Shown piece after piece: positions 38,344 through 47,268 of a DNA stretch of 64,000 nt; the stretch's first letter is position 1, and every line of letters begins with the position of its first letter. The translations under genes and the position numbers were made by a program. Where the stretch lies: positions 52,731-116,730 of the forward strand of contig WRAJ01000003.1 of NCBI GenBank assembly GCA_009780245.1. The letters run 5' to 3'. Source of the stretch: Turicibacter sp. Its GTDB lineage: Bacteria > Bacillota_I > Bacilli_A > MOL361 > Turicibacteraceae. The notes under the pieces are model-generated. The model had not been told where the DNA came from, searched no databases, and saw only the letters and a list, made by a program, of their open reading frames with translations.

Positions 38344-39306
38344 CTACAGCACCAAAATATCCACCAAGCTAAACACCATAAACACAATCCCGATAATCTC
38401 ATTCACATTATAAGAAGCAATGGTCGCGCGCGTCAAATTATCCGGTTTCACAATCGCATGCTCATACATCAACAACACACCCACAATCGTAATCGCCGCA
38501 AAGTACAATCCCCCCAATATCGGCGCTAAAATCCCTGCTACAACAAGTGCTACAACCGCCACAACATGCAATCCGCTTGAAATCCAAAGCGCCCTTTTAA
38601 TCCCAAAGCGAGCGGGAATCGAAAAAATCCCATTCGCACGGTCGTGATCAAAATCTTGTGTCCCGTAAATCGTATCAAACCCCGCCACCCAAGTCGCATT
38701 TGCGATAAACAAAGCAATCGGTACAAAGATCGCATTGTCATAACGTAGTGCATAAAGCAAATACGCCGCTGCACCAGAAAAATCAAAGCTACTCAGTGCT
38801 GCAAACACCGCGGTTAGTCCCCCGAAATTACCAGTCACAGCCAACCAAGCACCTAACGGAGCTAAGCCACACGTAATTCCCAAAATAATATGACACAACC
38901 AAGTAAATCGTTTCGTATAAGAATAAGCTAACATCATAAGCAAAGCGAGCGGCGATAACATCCCACACAACGGATTGATCAACCACGCACTCACAACCAT
39001 CACCACAAAACAGGCAGCGGCAAACAGCAACGCTTCACTTTTTCTCATGCTCCCCATCGGAATCTGTCGCGTCGCTGTCCGTGGATTCGCCGCATCAATC
39101 TCAGCATCAATCACCCGATTAATCGCATTAGCCCCAGTACGCGCAGCTAGCAATGCAATCAAAATCAACGCAAACTCCCATATACCTAGCAATGCCCCAC
39201 CAGTTGCTAAGAGTAGCGAAACCAGCCCAAACGAAAGCGAAAAAATCGTATGCTTAAACATCACGAGCGTCCCGTATTCTTCGATTTTTTTTAATAGTTT
39301 ATTCAT
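38344..39306 (-). CDS. UbiA-family prenyltransferase (MqnP/DmkA-like)
   Basis: This integral membrane enzyme attaches a polyprenyl chain to an aromatic quinone precursor. The first Asp motif is NRVIDAEID at residues 63-71 and the second is DTIYGTQDFDHD near 209-220. Both are intact. About eight membrane helices fit the family and 320 aa is normal. Association with ubiX and a long ubiD homologue matches MqnP of the futalosine route; association with DmkB and EET genes matches DmkA of Listeria. Which aromatic acid is used is not shown by sequence. Confidence 0.88.
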   Translation of the reverse strand: MNKLLKKIEEYGTLVMFKHTIFSLSFGLVSLLLATGGALLGIWEFALILIALLAARTGANAINRVIDAEIDAANPRTATRQIPMGSMRKSEALLFAAACFVVMVVSAWLINPLCGMLSPLALLMMLAYSYTKRFTWLCHIILGITCGLAPLGAWLAVTGNFGGLTAVFAALSSFDFSGAAAYLLYALRYDNAIFVPIALFIANATWVAGFDTIYGTQDFDHDRANGIFSIPARFGIKRALWISSGLHVVAVVALVVAGILAPILGGLYFAAITIVGVLLMYEHAIVKPDNLTRATIASYNVNEIIGIVFMVFSLVDILVL

Positions 39307-39309
39307 AGT

Positions 39310-39871
39310 TTAATTTTCCTTTTTATCTCCACTATCACCTAATAGATCTAACTCCAACGCATTCTGCGGAGATATCATTGATTTTCCAGAGTGAAGTTCA
39401 TATTGTTCACGTGCCGCTTTTGCTACACTCCCACCTTGCTTATTGGTTAATCCAATTTTCAGAGTAACCTTTCTTCAAATACGTTTCAAAAGCTCTGTCA
39501 ATGGCAAGCTCTGGATCTGCCATTTCGTCTAAACGCTCACTACCTACTTGTGCCAACCAGAGCTTAAATGGCTCTGCTTTTTTTGATGGGATAGATTGGA
39601 TAAGGCGGAAAAGTTGCTCTGTATCAAGCACATCTGTCATCCTCATTTTTCCATCTGGAGCTAACATTTTCAACTGTCCGATTTTATCGGACAGTTGACT
39701 TCCTTCTGCTTTTAGCTTTAATTTCAAGTCATTCCAATATTTTCGCGGTCGATCTGTTTCCGACAAAATCTCACAAACATCCACCACAGAAAAATACCAT
39801 TTTTCTTCCGCTTCATCCCAATGGGTCCTAACTTTCTTATCCTCAAATATCTTCAATTTACTGTTATCCAT
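39310..39871 (-). pseudogene. BRO-N (Bro family) protein gene with internal deletion
   Basis: The first frame (from ATG 39871, stop at 39440) gives a BRO-N DNA-binding domain: DNSKLKIFEDKKVRTHWDEA through LWLAQVGSERLDEMADPE and GYSENWINQ, then a stop. Full-length relatives continue for about 110 more residues. In another frame the sequence resumes after the stop with KQGGSVAKAAREQYEL and SGKSMISPQNA, the usual C-terminal motif of these proteins, ending at 39310. The middle has therefore been deleted with a frameshift. Such proteins are common in phage and mobile DNA. Confidence 0.7.
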
Positions 39872-39939
39872 TTCAACACATCCCATTTTTATTGTCATTG
39901 TTTCATTATAACAGTTTATTAGATTTTATTCAACACTCT

Positions 39940-41790
39940 TCATTCATCAATCCCATACTCATCCCAACGCCTTGTCACCAATTCCTTAATCTCGTCACTC
40001 ATCACAATGTCATCTGGCCAATCACGCTGATATCCCTCAGCCTCAAGCTTCTTCGTCGCATCAACACCCAAGCGCCAATACCCATCAACCTCACTATAAA
40101 CCAAATCACGCTTGGCATCAATGTTATTAAACACCTTCCAAGCCACAGTCGGCAAATCTCGAGCTTTAACATTACCATCAACCGTCACAACTAACTTCGC
40201 TTGCTTAAACAGTTCCAAACGCCACAACTCTTCAATCAACGTCTTCCCACGATGCGCGCGCTTCTCACCAAGCTTCACAATCACCGCTTGCTTCTCACCA
40301 GCTGAACCCAACACATGAACATCTTCAATCTCAGGGAACCTACGCTTCACCACATCCACATCTGCCAACCGTCTATTCACAAACTTAAACGCATCCACAC
40401 ACACATGCCGATCAGCTAAATGCTGTTCTGCCGAACGCTTCGTCGTCGCATCAACCCCCAAGCGATGCCCATAACGCGGCAAATCCGATGCATGATCTAG
40501 CGCATCCAGCGCCCCCTCACTAATCACCAAATCCTCTTTCATACACGTATTCCCAAACACTTGCACAGCAACCGCCTTCAAATCATACGGGTCAACACCA
40601 GCATCCACGACAATAATCATCTTCGTGTACATCATCTGCCCCATCCCCCACAACGAATTCATCATCTTACGCCCATGCCCTGGGAACCTTTTATCAATCG
40701 ACACAATTGCACAGTTATGAAACACACCCTCAAGCGGCAAATTCAAATTCACAATCTCCGGAAACATCATCTGCAACAATGGCAAGAAAATCCGCTCCGT
40801 TGCCTTCCCTAAATAACAATCTTCCATCGGCGGCTGCCCCACAATCGTCGTCGGATAAATCGCATCTTTCTTATGTGTGATACACGTCACATGAAACGCC
40901 GGATAATCATCAGACAACGAATAATAGCCCGTGTGATCCCCAAACGGCCCCTCCAGACGCAGCGCCTCGTTCACATCCACGTACCCCTCAATAATAAATT
41001 CCGCATCCGCCGGCACGTAAATATCGTTCGTTTTCGACTTCACCATGCGTACGTTCTTCTTACGCAACCAGCCAGCAAACATCATCTCATCAATCAATTT
41101 TGGCAAAGGGGCTGTTGCCGCATACGTAATCGCCGGATCACACCCAAGCGCCACCGAAACCGGCATTCTCCCGCCAATCTTACGGTATTTTTCATAAATT
41201 TGACGACCATCCTTATGCAAATGCCAATGCATCCCAGTGGTCTTCGCATCAAAAACTTGCAACCGATACATCCCCGTGTTTTGTGTCCCCGTTTCCGGAT
41301 CCTTCGTCATAACAAGTGGCAAAGTAAAGAACTTCCCACCATCCAAAGGCCAACACTTTAACACAGGCAAATCGTTCAGATTAGGATCCATGTTCACCAC
41401 TTCCTGGCACGCCCCACGACGCCAGCGACTCTTTATCGGAAACACATTAAGCATGCGCAAGCCTACCGGGATTTTCTTAAACAACTTTCGAATCCCAAGA
41501 TACGACTGCACATCCACCAGATCTTTAATCGCAGCACCAATGTCATCCAAATGCTCCACCCCAAGCGCCATGTTCATACGCTTATACGTCCCCATCGCAT
41601 TAATCAAAACCGGGAACTGCGATCCCTTCACGTTCTCAAATAAAATTCCAGGCCCTAATTTCTTAGACACCCGATCCGCAATCTCTGTGATCTCAAGCTC
41701 AGCGTCTACTTCTACTTTGACGCGCACAAAATCAGCACGTCCCTCTTTTTCAATCACTCGAATAAAGTCATGTAAATCCTTGTATGCCAT
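39940..41790 (-). CDS. ubiD: UbiD-family decarboxylase, MqnL-like
   Basis: This is a prenylated-FMN decarboxylase acting on an aromatic acid, probably a prenylated naphthoate. The protein is 616 aa, longer than Escherichia coli UbiD (about 500) and like the MqnL branch. The catalytic region reads LEGPFGDHTGYYS near residues 281-293, with conserved E and R residues, and PFGDHTGYY is a signature of the family. UbiX and UbiA-like partners lie nearby on the same strand. Its position supports a decarboxylation step in (demethyl)menaquinone synthesis from a scavenged or MqnA-D-derived precursor. Confidence 0.88.
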   Translation of the reverse strand: MAYKDLHDFIRVIEKEGRADFVRVKVEVDAELEITEIADRVSKKLGPGILFENVKGSQFPVLINAMGTYKRMNMALGVEHLDDIGAAIKDLVDVQSYLGIRKLFKKIPVGLRMLNVFPIKSRWRRGACQEVVNMDPNLNDLPVLKCWPLDGGKFFTLPLVMTKDPETGTQNTGMYRLQVFDAKTTGMHWHLHKDGRQIYEKYRKIGGRMPVSVALGCDPAITYAATAPLPKLIDEMMFAGWLRKKNVRMVKSKTNDIYVPADAEFIIEGYVDVNEALRLEGPFGDHTGYYSLSDDYPAFHVTCITHKKDAIYPTTIVGQPPMEDCYLGKATERIFLPLLQMMFPEIVNLNLPLEGVFHNCAIVSIDKRFPGHGRKMMNSLWGMGQMMYTKMIIVVDAGVDPYDLKAVAVQVFGNTCMKEDLVISEGALDALDHASDLPRYGHRLGVDATTKRSAEQHLADRHVCVDAFKFVNRRLADVDVVKRRFPEIEDVHVLGSAGEKQAVIVKLGEKRAHRGKTLIEELWRLELFKQAKLVVTVDGNVKARDLPTVAWKVFNNIDAKRDLVYSEVDGYWRLGVDATKKLEAEGYQRDWPDDIVMSDEIKELVTRRWDEYGIDE

Positions 41791-41808
41791 ATCCCTAACC
41801 TCCTCGCA

Positions 41809-43329
41809 TTACGTTTTCTTCCATCTATTTCGTATTTTGCTAATGGCGATCGCAAGCAAATTATTAACCTCTCTAATACGTAAAAACACTAGCAACACAC
41901 CGTAAATGCCAATCCCAAAAACAGCAGCAACCAATAAAGCTAACGTCGCATTGAAATCCTCAAGATACTGATAAACAAAATACGCACCGTAAGCCATCAA
42001 CACCGAAGCACCTACAATTTTATTTAACGAAATCACCGTGTCCCTCAACCGGAGACTTCCAATTTTGCGTCGCAGTAAAACAAACAACAACGCCAATCCG
42101 ATCATCGCTGACACACTCGTTGCCAACGCCAAACCGATAATCCCAATCAAAGCAATAAATACAAAGTTCAACACCACATTAATCACAACCGTCACAACCG
42201 AGACGATCATCGGTGTTTTCGAGTCGCCTAACGAAAAGAAAACACGCGACAAAAGTTGCGTCATGCCGTCACCAAATAGGAAGAAAATATAAAAGAATAA
42301 CAAACTAGACGTAAGCAAGATCGCTTCTGTATCAAACGCACCACGACCAAACAACAACGTAATCACCGGTTGCGCAAATAAAAGCACCGCTGCAATGACA
42401 GGAATAATAAACAACCCCATTCCCACAATCGACTCTGCCAAAGAATCCTTTAATTGTGGCATATCGCCAACCGCTGACTGTTTAGCAATCTTTGGAAACG
42501 TCACAACTAAAATAGACGTGACAAAAATGCCCGAAATTGCCGTGGTCGTTCTGGTTGCATAGGCCAAAGCGGAAATGGCTCCCGCTCCAAAACGAGAGGC
42601 TAAATTTTTATCAATCATGATCCCGATTTGCAACGCGGTGTTCGACAAAATAATCGGAAGAGTTAACACGATTAAATTGCGAATGGTCGCGTCTTTAAGA
42701 TCAAATTGAGGCTTTAATTTAAACCCTTGGCGATGAGCTAATATCAACAAATACAAACACTGTATCCCCAAGGCAATCACAGTTCCGATCGCTAACATCT
42801 CAACCGATGTGTGAACACTGACCACAATAAATAAAATCGCAATGATATTAAAGGGCAAACCCGATAGCGAAGCAAGCAAAACCTTTTCTTTTACTTGCAT
42901 AAAGCTCTGCAGGATTTGATTCATTCCCATAAAGAAAACAGCAAAAATCGTGATTCTCGTCAACACCACCGTTAATGCCATCGTAGGCGCATCAAAACCG
43001 GAAACAAATAACGGGGCAATTTGCGGCATGAAAAAATAGGAAACGACGAGGATTAACAGACAGATCGTGCACGTCAGTCCCATCACCTTGTTGGTAAAGG
43101 CCTTCTTTGTCACAGCGTCTTCTTCGAGGTTTTGGTAAGCTGGCACATAGCTGGTCGCCAAAGAAACAATCACAAAGGTTACAATGATCGTTGGTATGGC
43201 AATCGACATTAAATAAGCGTCGCTGATATCCGATATTCCATAAAAATAAGCAAGGGCTATTTCACGCCCGAGGCCCATGATTCTTGAGACAAACGTTAAG
43301 ACAATTAACATGATGATGACAAAGTTCAT
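41809..43329 (-). CDS. MurJ/MviN-type lipid flippase
   Basis: This polytopic membrane protein of the MOP superfamily flips lipid-linked cell wall precursors. ATG 43329 follows AAAGGTG by about 9 bases; the longer frame overlaps the divergent gene. It begins MNFVIIMLIVLTFVSRIMGL. About 14 hydrophobic segments fit the MurJ layout, and FGAGAISALAYATR near residue 245 and FGDGMTQLLSRVFFSLGDSKTP near 360 are MurJ-like patterns. Length is 506 aa. It starts divergently from the binding lipoprotein and lies just upstream of ubiD in the transcription direction. Confidence 0.85.
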   Translation of the reverse strand: MNFVIIMLIVLTFVSRIMGLGREIALAYFYGISDISDAYLMSIAIPTIIVTFVIVSLATSYVPAYQNLEEDAVTKKAFTNKVMGLTCTICLLILVVSYFFMPQIAPLFVSGFDAPTMALTVVLTRITIFAVFFMGMNQILQSFMQVKEKVLLASLSGLPFNIIAILFIVVSVHTSVEMLAIGTVIALGIQCLYLLILAHRQGFKLKPQFDLKDATIRNLIVLTLPIILSNTALQIGIMIDKNLASRFGAGAISALAYATRTTTAISGIFVTSILVVTFPKIAKQSAVGDMPQLKDSLAESIVGMGLFIIPVIAAVLLFAQPVITLLFGRGAFDTEAILLTSSLLFFYIFFLFGDGMTQLLSRVFFSLGDSKTPMIVSVVTVVINVVLNFVFIALIGIIGLALATSVSAMIGLALLFVLLRRKIGSLRLRDTVISLNKIVGASVLMAYGAYFVYQYLEDFNATLALLVAAVFGIGIYGVLLVFLRIREVNNLLAIAISKIRNRWKKT

Positions 43330-43378
43330 TTTCGTACGACACCTTTCTATTCTAATAGCCATTATAGCAAATTTTTTG

Positions 43379-43407
43379 TTGCCCTGCCACCTGCGATATG
43401 TTAAAAT
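43379..43407 (+). promoter_or_regulatory. Promoter of the NitT/TauT-type binding protein gene
   Basis: TTGCCC (43379-43384) and TAAAAT (43402-43407) are separated by 17 bases, 38 bases before the start codon. Confidence 0.5.
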
Positions 43408-43444
43408 TACTTTTTGTGTGAAAAATAGTAAGGGAGCTTTTAAG

Positions 43445-44410
43445 ATGAAAAACAAATTTAAGATTTTAATGCCAGTAATGGCGATAGCATTGCTTTTTAC
43501 TTTGGCGGCCTGTAACAACGATGAAGATGGCGCTTATCCAGATGGTTTTGAAATTGAACTGGGTGAATTAACGATTGGTTTGATGCCGTCAGTGGATGCG
43601 TTCCCGATTGTCATTGCTTACTACCACGGGTATTTTGAAGATGAAGGGTTAACCGTACATCTTGAGCCGTTCGTTGGGTCGGGGTACCGTGATGCCGCGC
43701 TTCAAGCAGGATTATTGGATGGCGCAACGGTGGATCTGGTAGCCGTCGGATTATCTCGTGGCGGCGCGGTGCCACTACAGGCTACGGGCTTAACCTCGGG
43801 ACGCTTTACGTTAGTCGCGAGTGACGGTTTTGACAGCATTGAAAGCTTAGCGGGTGAGACGGTGGTGATCTCTCAAAACACAGCGATCGATTTCGTTTTG
43901 GATCAGATGATTGATTTAGCTGGCGTCGATGCTGATGACATTGAAACACTAGCAATCCCTGCCATTCCAGCAAGGCTAGAATATTTACGTGCTGGCAACG
44001 TAGCGGCAGCGCTTTTACCAGAACCGTGGGCATCGGTTGCGTTGGCTGAAGGGTTTGTTGAGATTACGAATACCGTTGAGATTGGCTTTATTCCGTTTGT
44101 CATTGCGTTCACAGACGACGTGGTTGAAAACCAAGCCGCTGATATTCAGGCGTTCTATCGTGCCTATGACAGAGCGATCGACTTCTTACGCGACGCTGAG
44201 ATGGCTGATTATTTCCCTATCATGGTTGAGGTGATTGGCTTTCCAGCTGAGGTAGCTGAGCATTTGATTATGCCGGAGTTTTTCCATAGTAGAATGCCAG
44301 AAGACCATGTGGTAGAGGCTGCCATTGCTTGGCTATTGTCGCGAAATCTCATTTCAACGAACGACGAGATGAGCGCCGACGATTTAATTAGCACGGTAGC
44401 ATTTGATTAG
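43445..44410 (+). CDS. NitT/TauT/Thi5-like substrate-binding lipoprotein, no ABC partner nearby
   Basis: This membrane-anchored binding protein of about 321 aa starts at ATG 43445 (AAGGGAG upstream); the frame is open to 43277 but that part overlaps the flippase gene. A signal peptide (KNKFKILMPVMAIALLFTLAAC) ends in the lipobox LAAC. The mature domain reads LTIGLMPSVDAFPIVIAYYH, YFEDEGL and PEPWASVALAEG, typical of the NMT1/Thi5 type that binds small anionic or aromatic ligands. No permease or ATPase gene is adjacent. It sits between the flippase/ubiD group and dmkB, so a quinone-precursor ligand is possible but unproven. Confidence 0.8.
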   Translation: MKNKFKILMPVMAIALLFTLAACNNDEDGAYPDGFEIELGELTIGLMPSVDAFPIVIAYYHGYFEDEGLTVHLEPFVGSGYRDAALQAGLLDGATVDLVAVGLSRGGAVPLQATGLTSGRFTLVASDGFDSIESLAGETVVISQNTAIDFVLDQMIDLAGVDADDIETLAIPAIPARLEYLRAGNVAAALLPEPWASVALAEGFVEITNTVEIGFIPFVIAFTDDVVENQAADIQAFYRAYDRAIDFLRDAEMADYFPIMVEVIGFPAEVAEHLIMPEFFHSRMPEDHVVEAAIAWLLSRNLISTNDEMSADDLISTVAFD

Positions 44411-44416
44411 ATAGAT

Positions 44417-44465
44417 TAAAAGGAGCGAACTTCACTTTGATCGTGTAAGTCGCTCCTTTTTTTGT
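44417..44465 (+). terminator. Terminator after the binding lipoprotein gene
   Basis: AAAAGGAGCGA pairs with TCGCTCCTTTT and a T-run follows. Its loop includes AACTTCACTTTGA, which is repeated in the terminator at 46191-46233. Confidence 0.85.
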
Positions 44466-44478
44466 GGTAAAAACCTTC

Positions 44479-45711
44479 CTAGCGAAGATCAATCAGCTGG
44501 TGCATCCCTTGATAGCCAAATCGATCAAAGAGGTGAATGGCGTAAACTGAATCTGTAATCGGGAAAATAATCGGCGTAAGTGCGTTTCCTCCTATCATCC
44601 AAGCGGTATGATCCGAAGGATCGTAATCAATTGGGTTAATGGCTATCTCCTTAATTAAATCACTACTTGTTATGTCATATTTTCTAAAATATACGTGATC
44701 ATCGCTCAATGTGACGAGGTGGTTTCTGTTTAGAGATAGCTGTGACTGGTAACTACTAAAATCATCTTCTCTAAGATGCACCATCTCAGTCTGCATCGTT
44801 GTAAAATCAAATACAAGCACTTCTCCACGCCTAGCCATTAGCACGTGTGAGCTTGTCTCGTATTGAATGATTTCCCAAATACCCTCGCGTTCAAAACTGT
44901 CGATCACCCCTGTTTCTAAGTTAATCACCCCATAAATACTTCTAATATTTGATGCGTCTCCACCCCCGCCTCCTAGACCTTCAACATTAAAATAGAATAA
45001 ATACTCTGGGCTGATCCGGAATGTTTGTCGCACATCCAGTTCCAATTCAGAAACGAGCGTACGTAATTCACCGGTTGTTACATGATAAGTTTGAAGGGTT
45101 GAATAGTCATCAAATATAACTTCCATTGGATTATCAGGGTTTGCTCTTACTCTGCTCGGTGAAAAATACAGGAATAGTTCACTTCCATCGAAAGTGACAG
45201 AAACATCGACCCAATATAAATCAACAAAGAATTCCTGATCACGATCATCGATTGGTAGCGAATCCAGTCGATTCAAATCTTGATCAAATATTAAAAACTG
45301 AACTTGATAATCATGTTCCGCTTGATCTTCTCTATCCCAATCGACCTCATCAGGGTCAATTAATCCCATGTGTACCAGATGCTGTTGGCTTGATATGCCC
45401 ACCAACGCAGCGTAGTAACCATTATCAAAATCAAAGACTTCCCCTACCCACGCGTATTCATCTTGCAGAACGTATTCGGTTAGTGTTTGCCCTGTTACTA
45501 GATCAACTAGTAAAATCACATTTTCACTTCGTGTCAAATAAGGGATAGCTTCTAAATCAGTGGTGATACCTGTATCATCAAGGATAAGTTCTTGCCTTGA
45601 TGACTCATTATCATTGAACGTCGCTTCCTTAGATTCACTTGACCCATTAGTTTGACAGCCAGCCAAAAAAGCTACTAGCATGAACAAACTGACTAGTTTA
45701 AAACGTTTCAT
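44479..45711 (-). CDS. Large lipoprotein of unknown function
   Basis: I do not recognise this protein of about 410 aa. ATG 45711 follows AAAGGATCG; the signal peptide (KRFKLVSLFMLVAFLAGC) ends in the lipobox LAGC, then a Ser/Glu-rich linker. The mature part has many short beta-like stretches with polar and aromatic residues (for example YDVTTGELRTL-like and VDVSVTFDGSELFLYFS), which could be a beta-propeller. It is transcribed away from dmkB, and a glycine run lies near residue 260. It is in the EET neighbourhood, but no link is proven. Confidence 0.7.
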   Translation of the reverse strand: MKRFKLVSLFMLVAFLAGCQTNGSSESKEATFNDNESSRQELILDDTGITTDLEAIPYLTRSENVILLVDLVTGQTLTEYVLQDEYAWVGEVFDFDNGYYAALVGISSQQHLVHMGLIDPDEVDWDREDQAEHDYQVQFLIFDQDLNRLDSLPIDDRDQEFFVDLYWVDVSVTFDGSELFLYFSPSRVRANPDNPMEVIFDDYSTLQTYHVTTGELRTLVSELELDVRQTFRISPEYLFYFNVEGLGGGGGDASNIRSIYGVINLETGVIDSFEREGIWEIIQYETSSHVLMARRGEVLVFDFTTMQTEMVHLREDDFSSYQSQLSLNRNHLVTLSDDHVYFRKYDITSSDLIKEIAINPIDYDPSDHTAWMIGGNALTPIIFPITDSVYAIHLFDRFGYQGMHQLIDLR

Positions 45712-45742
45712 TTTAACACGATCCTTTCTTTTCAATACTAAT

Positions 45743-45839
45743 TAGGCAATTGCGAAAAGGTATTTTTCTCCCTTCACCTATGATATTTCATGCAAAGGGA
45801 TAAACTGAGTCTGATGCGGGTTAGTTTCGCAATTGCCTA
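45743..45839. mobile_element. 97-bp element with 15-bp perfect terminal inverted repeats (MITE-like)
   Basis: TAGGCAATTGCGAAA (45743-45757) is exactly reverse-complemented as TTTCGCAATTGCCTA (45825-45839). The interior of 67 bases codes for nothing clear. It lies between the lipoprotein gene (start 45711) and repeat C. No obvious target duplication is seen. It could be a miniature transposable element or a long hairpin; a transposase is not present. Confidence 0.6.
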
Positions 45840-45985
45840 CAATACTGATACTATAACAGAGACGAATGTTCTTAAGGAGAGTTTTCAGCTTAATTTAGGC
45901 AAGACCTTTTATGTGTGAGTTCAAGTACAAACAATTCGCAAAAAGAACTAGATGAAAGGTCATTTTATAATTTTATATGAGAAAT

Positions 45986-46148
45986 ACAGTAAATTAACTT
46001 TTTTTGAAATTTACTGCATTTTCGGCATCTCTTACGTGTCATTTAAAAAATAAAAGCGCGTTCTTGAAAAATTTTAATACCTTTGACACCTACAGAATGT
46101 CAATGTAAGTAGGTAATGCAGTAGATTAATTTTTTTCGATTTTACTGT
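45986..46148 (-). repeat. 162-bp structured intergenic element, copy C (diverged)
   Basis: Two terminal hairpins (ACAGTAAATT with AATTTACTG; GCAGTAGATT with TTTTACTGT) flank an internal TTGACA (46083-46088) and TGTCAA (46098-46103) hairpin. Size and order match copies A and B, but the stem sequences differ, so homology is less sure. The rest of 45840-46190 shows no gene. Confidence 0.5.
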
Positions 46149-46190
46149 GCTTTAGCATTCTAACAGCAATCACCTAATCAACAATCACAC

Positions 46191-46233
46191 AAAAAGGAGC
46201 AAACTTCACTTTGAATAGTGAGTCGCTCCTTTT
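46191..46233 (-). terminator. Terminator after dmkB
   Basis: AAAAGGAGC pairs with GCTCCTTTT with T-runs on both strands. Stem and loop share most bases with the terminator at 44417-44465. Confidence 0.8.
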
Positions 46234-46235
46234 TA

Positions 46236-47216
46236 TTATGACTGCCTCTGTAATAATTGTTCCGTTAATGCTAGCATCATTTTTTTCGATTCGCTCTCAG
46301 GCAATTTATTGATTCTAGCCACGGCCTTGTTTGTATACTTCGTCGCGACTTCCTTCGCTTTTTCAACGCCGTTGTACTTTTTAACAAGGGCTAATACTTC
46401 ATCCGCGTCTTCGTACTGGATATCCCCTTTCTTCTCTAGTAATGGTAAAAACGCCGCTCGGTTTCGCTCCATCGCATAAATTAAAGGCAATGAGTAAACG
46501 CCTTGCTTCATGTCCTCTAATACCGGCTTCCCAAGCGTGTTGGCTTCTTGGGTGAAATCTAAAATATCATCGAGGATCTGAAATGCCATCCCAACTTCGT
46601 GACCAATTTTTCGCGCATTGATTTTAGCCTGTTTCCCAGCACCACTTAACTCGGCACCCATGTGGCAACTCATCGCAAACAAAGCCGCTGTCTTTCTTGA
46701 AATCTGACGCAAATACTGCTTAACCGTCATGTCCGTGTTGTAACGGCTATTCATTTGCTCTAATTCACCGATCAAAACCCTTTCAACGGTCTCTGTGTTA
46801 AACTCAACGGTCGATAGGGCGGTGGCATACTTTGATAAAATTTTAAAACACACGCAAAATAAATAGTCTCCTGTATAAAGGGCATACTTAGCGCCGAACT
46901 GGCTTTGCACCGTTGGTAAACCTCGCCGTGTTTCAGCTTCGTCAATAATGTCATCGTGAATGAGCGTTGCCATGTGTAGCACTTCAATGCTTGCTGCGAC
47001 GTGTATCAACTGGTCACGGTCGTAAGTTTCGCCCATTTTTGCCGTAAGTAAAAAGAACGCCGGTCTTAATAATTTGCCGCCAGCATGCAATAAATCTAAC
47101 ACAATTTTTCGTGCTTGCGCATCACGAATCGTAACACTTTCATCAATGACAGTTAATACGTCTGCTAAATCCTTTTTCATATCAGGATATTGATCCCACA
47201 TTGGGTGTATGTTCAT
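46236..47216 (-). CDS. dmkB: Polyprenyl diphosphate synthase (DmkB-like)
   Basis: This trans-prenyltransferase makes the long isoprenoid chain for (demethyl)menaquinone. ATG 47216 follows AAAGGTGAG. The first Asp-rich motif is HDDIIDEAETRRG near residues 87-99 and the second is QILDDILDF near 215-223. Both are complete. Length 326 aa fits. It follows the EetB-like gene by 52 bases on the same strand, as in the Listeria EET locus where a DmkB enzyme is encoded with the electron transfer proteins. Confidence 0.88.
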   Translation of the reverse strand: MNIHPMWDQYPDMKKDLADVLTVIDESVTIRDAQARKIVLDLLHAGGKLLRPAFFLLTAKMGETYDRDQLIHVAASIEVLHMATLIHDDIIDEAETRRGLPTVQSQFGAKYALYTGDYLFCVCFKILSKYATALSTVEFNTETVERVLIGELEQMNSRYNTDMTVKQYLRQISRKTAALFAMSCHMGAELSGAGKQAKINARKIGHEVGMAFQILDDILDFTQEANTLGKPVLEDMKQGVYSLPLIYAMERNRAAFLPLLEKKGDIQYEDADEVLALVKKYNGVEKAKEVATKYTNKAVARINKLPESESKKMMLALTEQLLQRQS

Positions 47217-47268
47217 TGTTTTTCTCACCTTTAACACTAGCGTCCCATCGGGGTAGAATATCGAAGCA

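Noticed and set aside
43330..43444. Upstream extension of the binding lipoprotein to 43277
   Set aside because: It would overlap the flippase gene and place coding sequence before the signal peptide.
43445..44410. MqnA-type chorismate dehydratase
   Set aside because: It has a lipoprotein signal peptide and the NMT1/Thi5 pattern, so it is an exported binding protein rather than a cytoplasmic enzyme.
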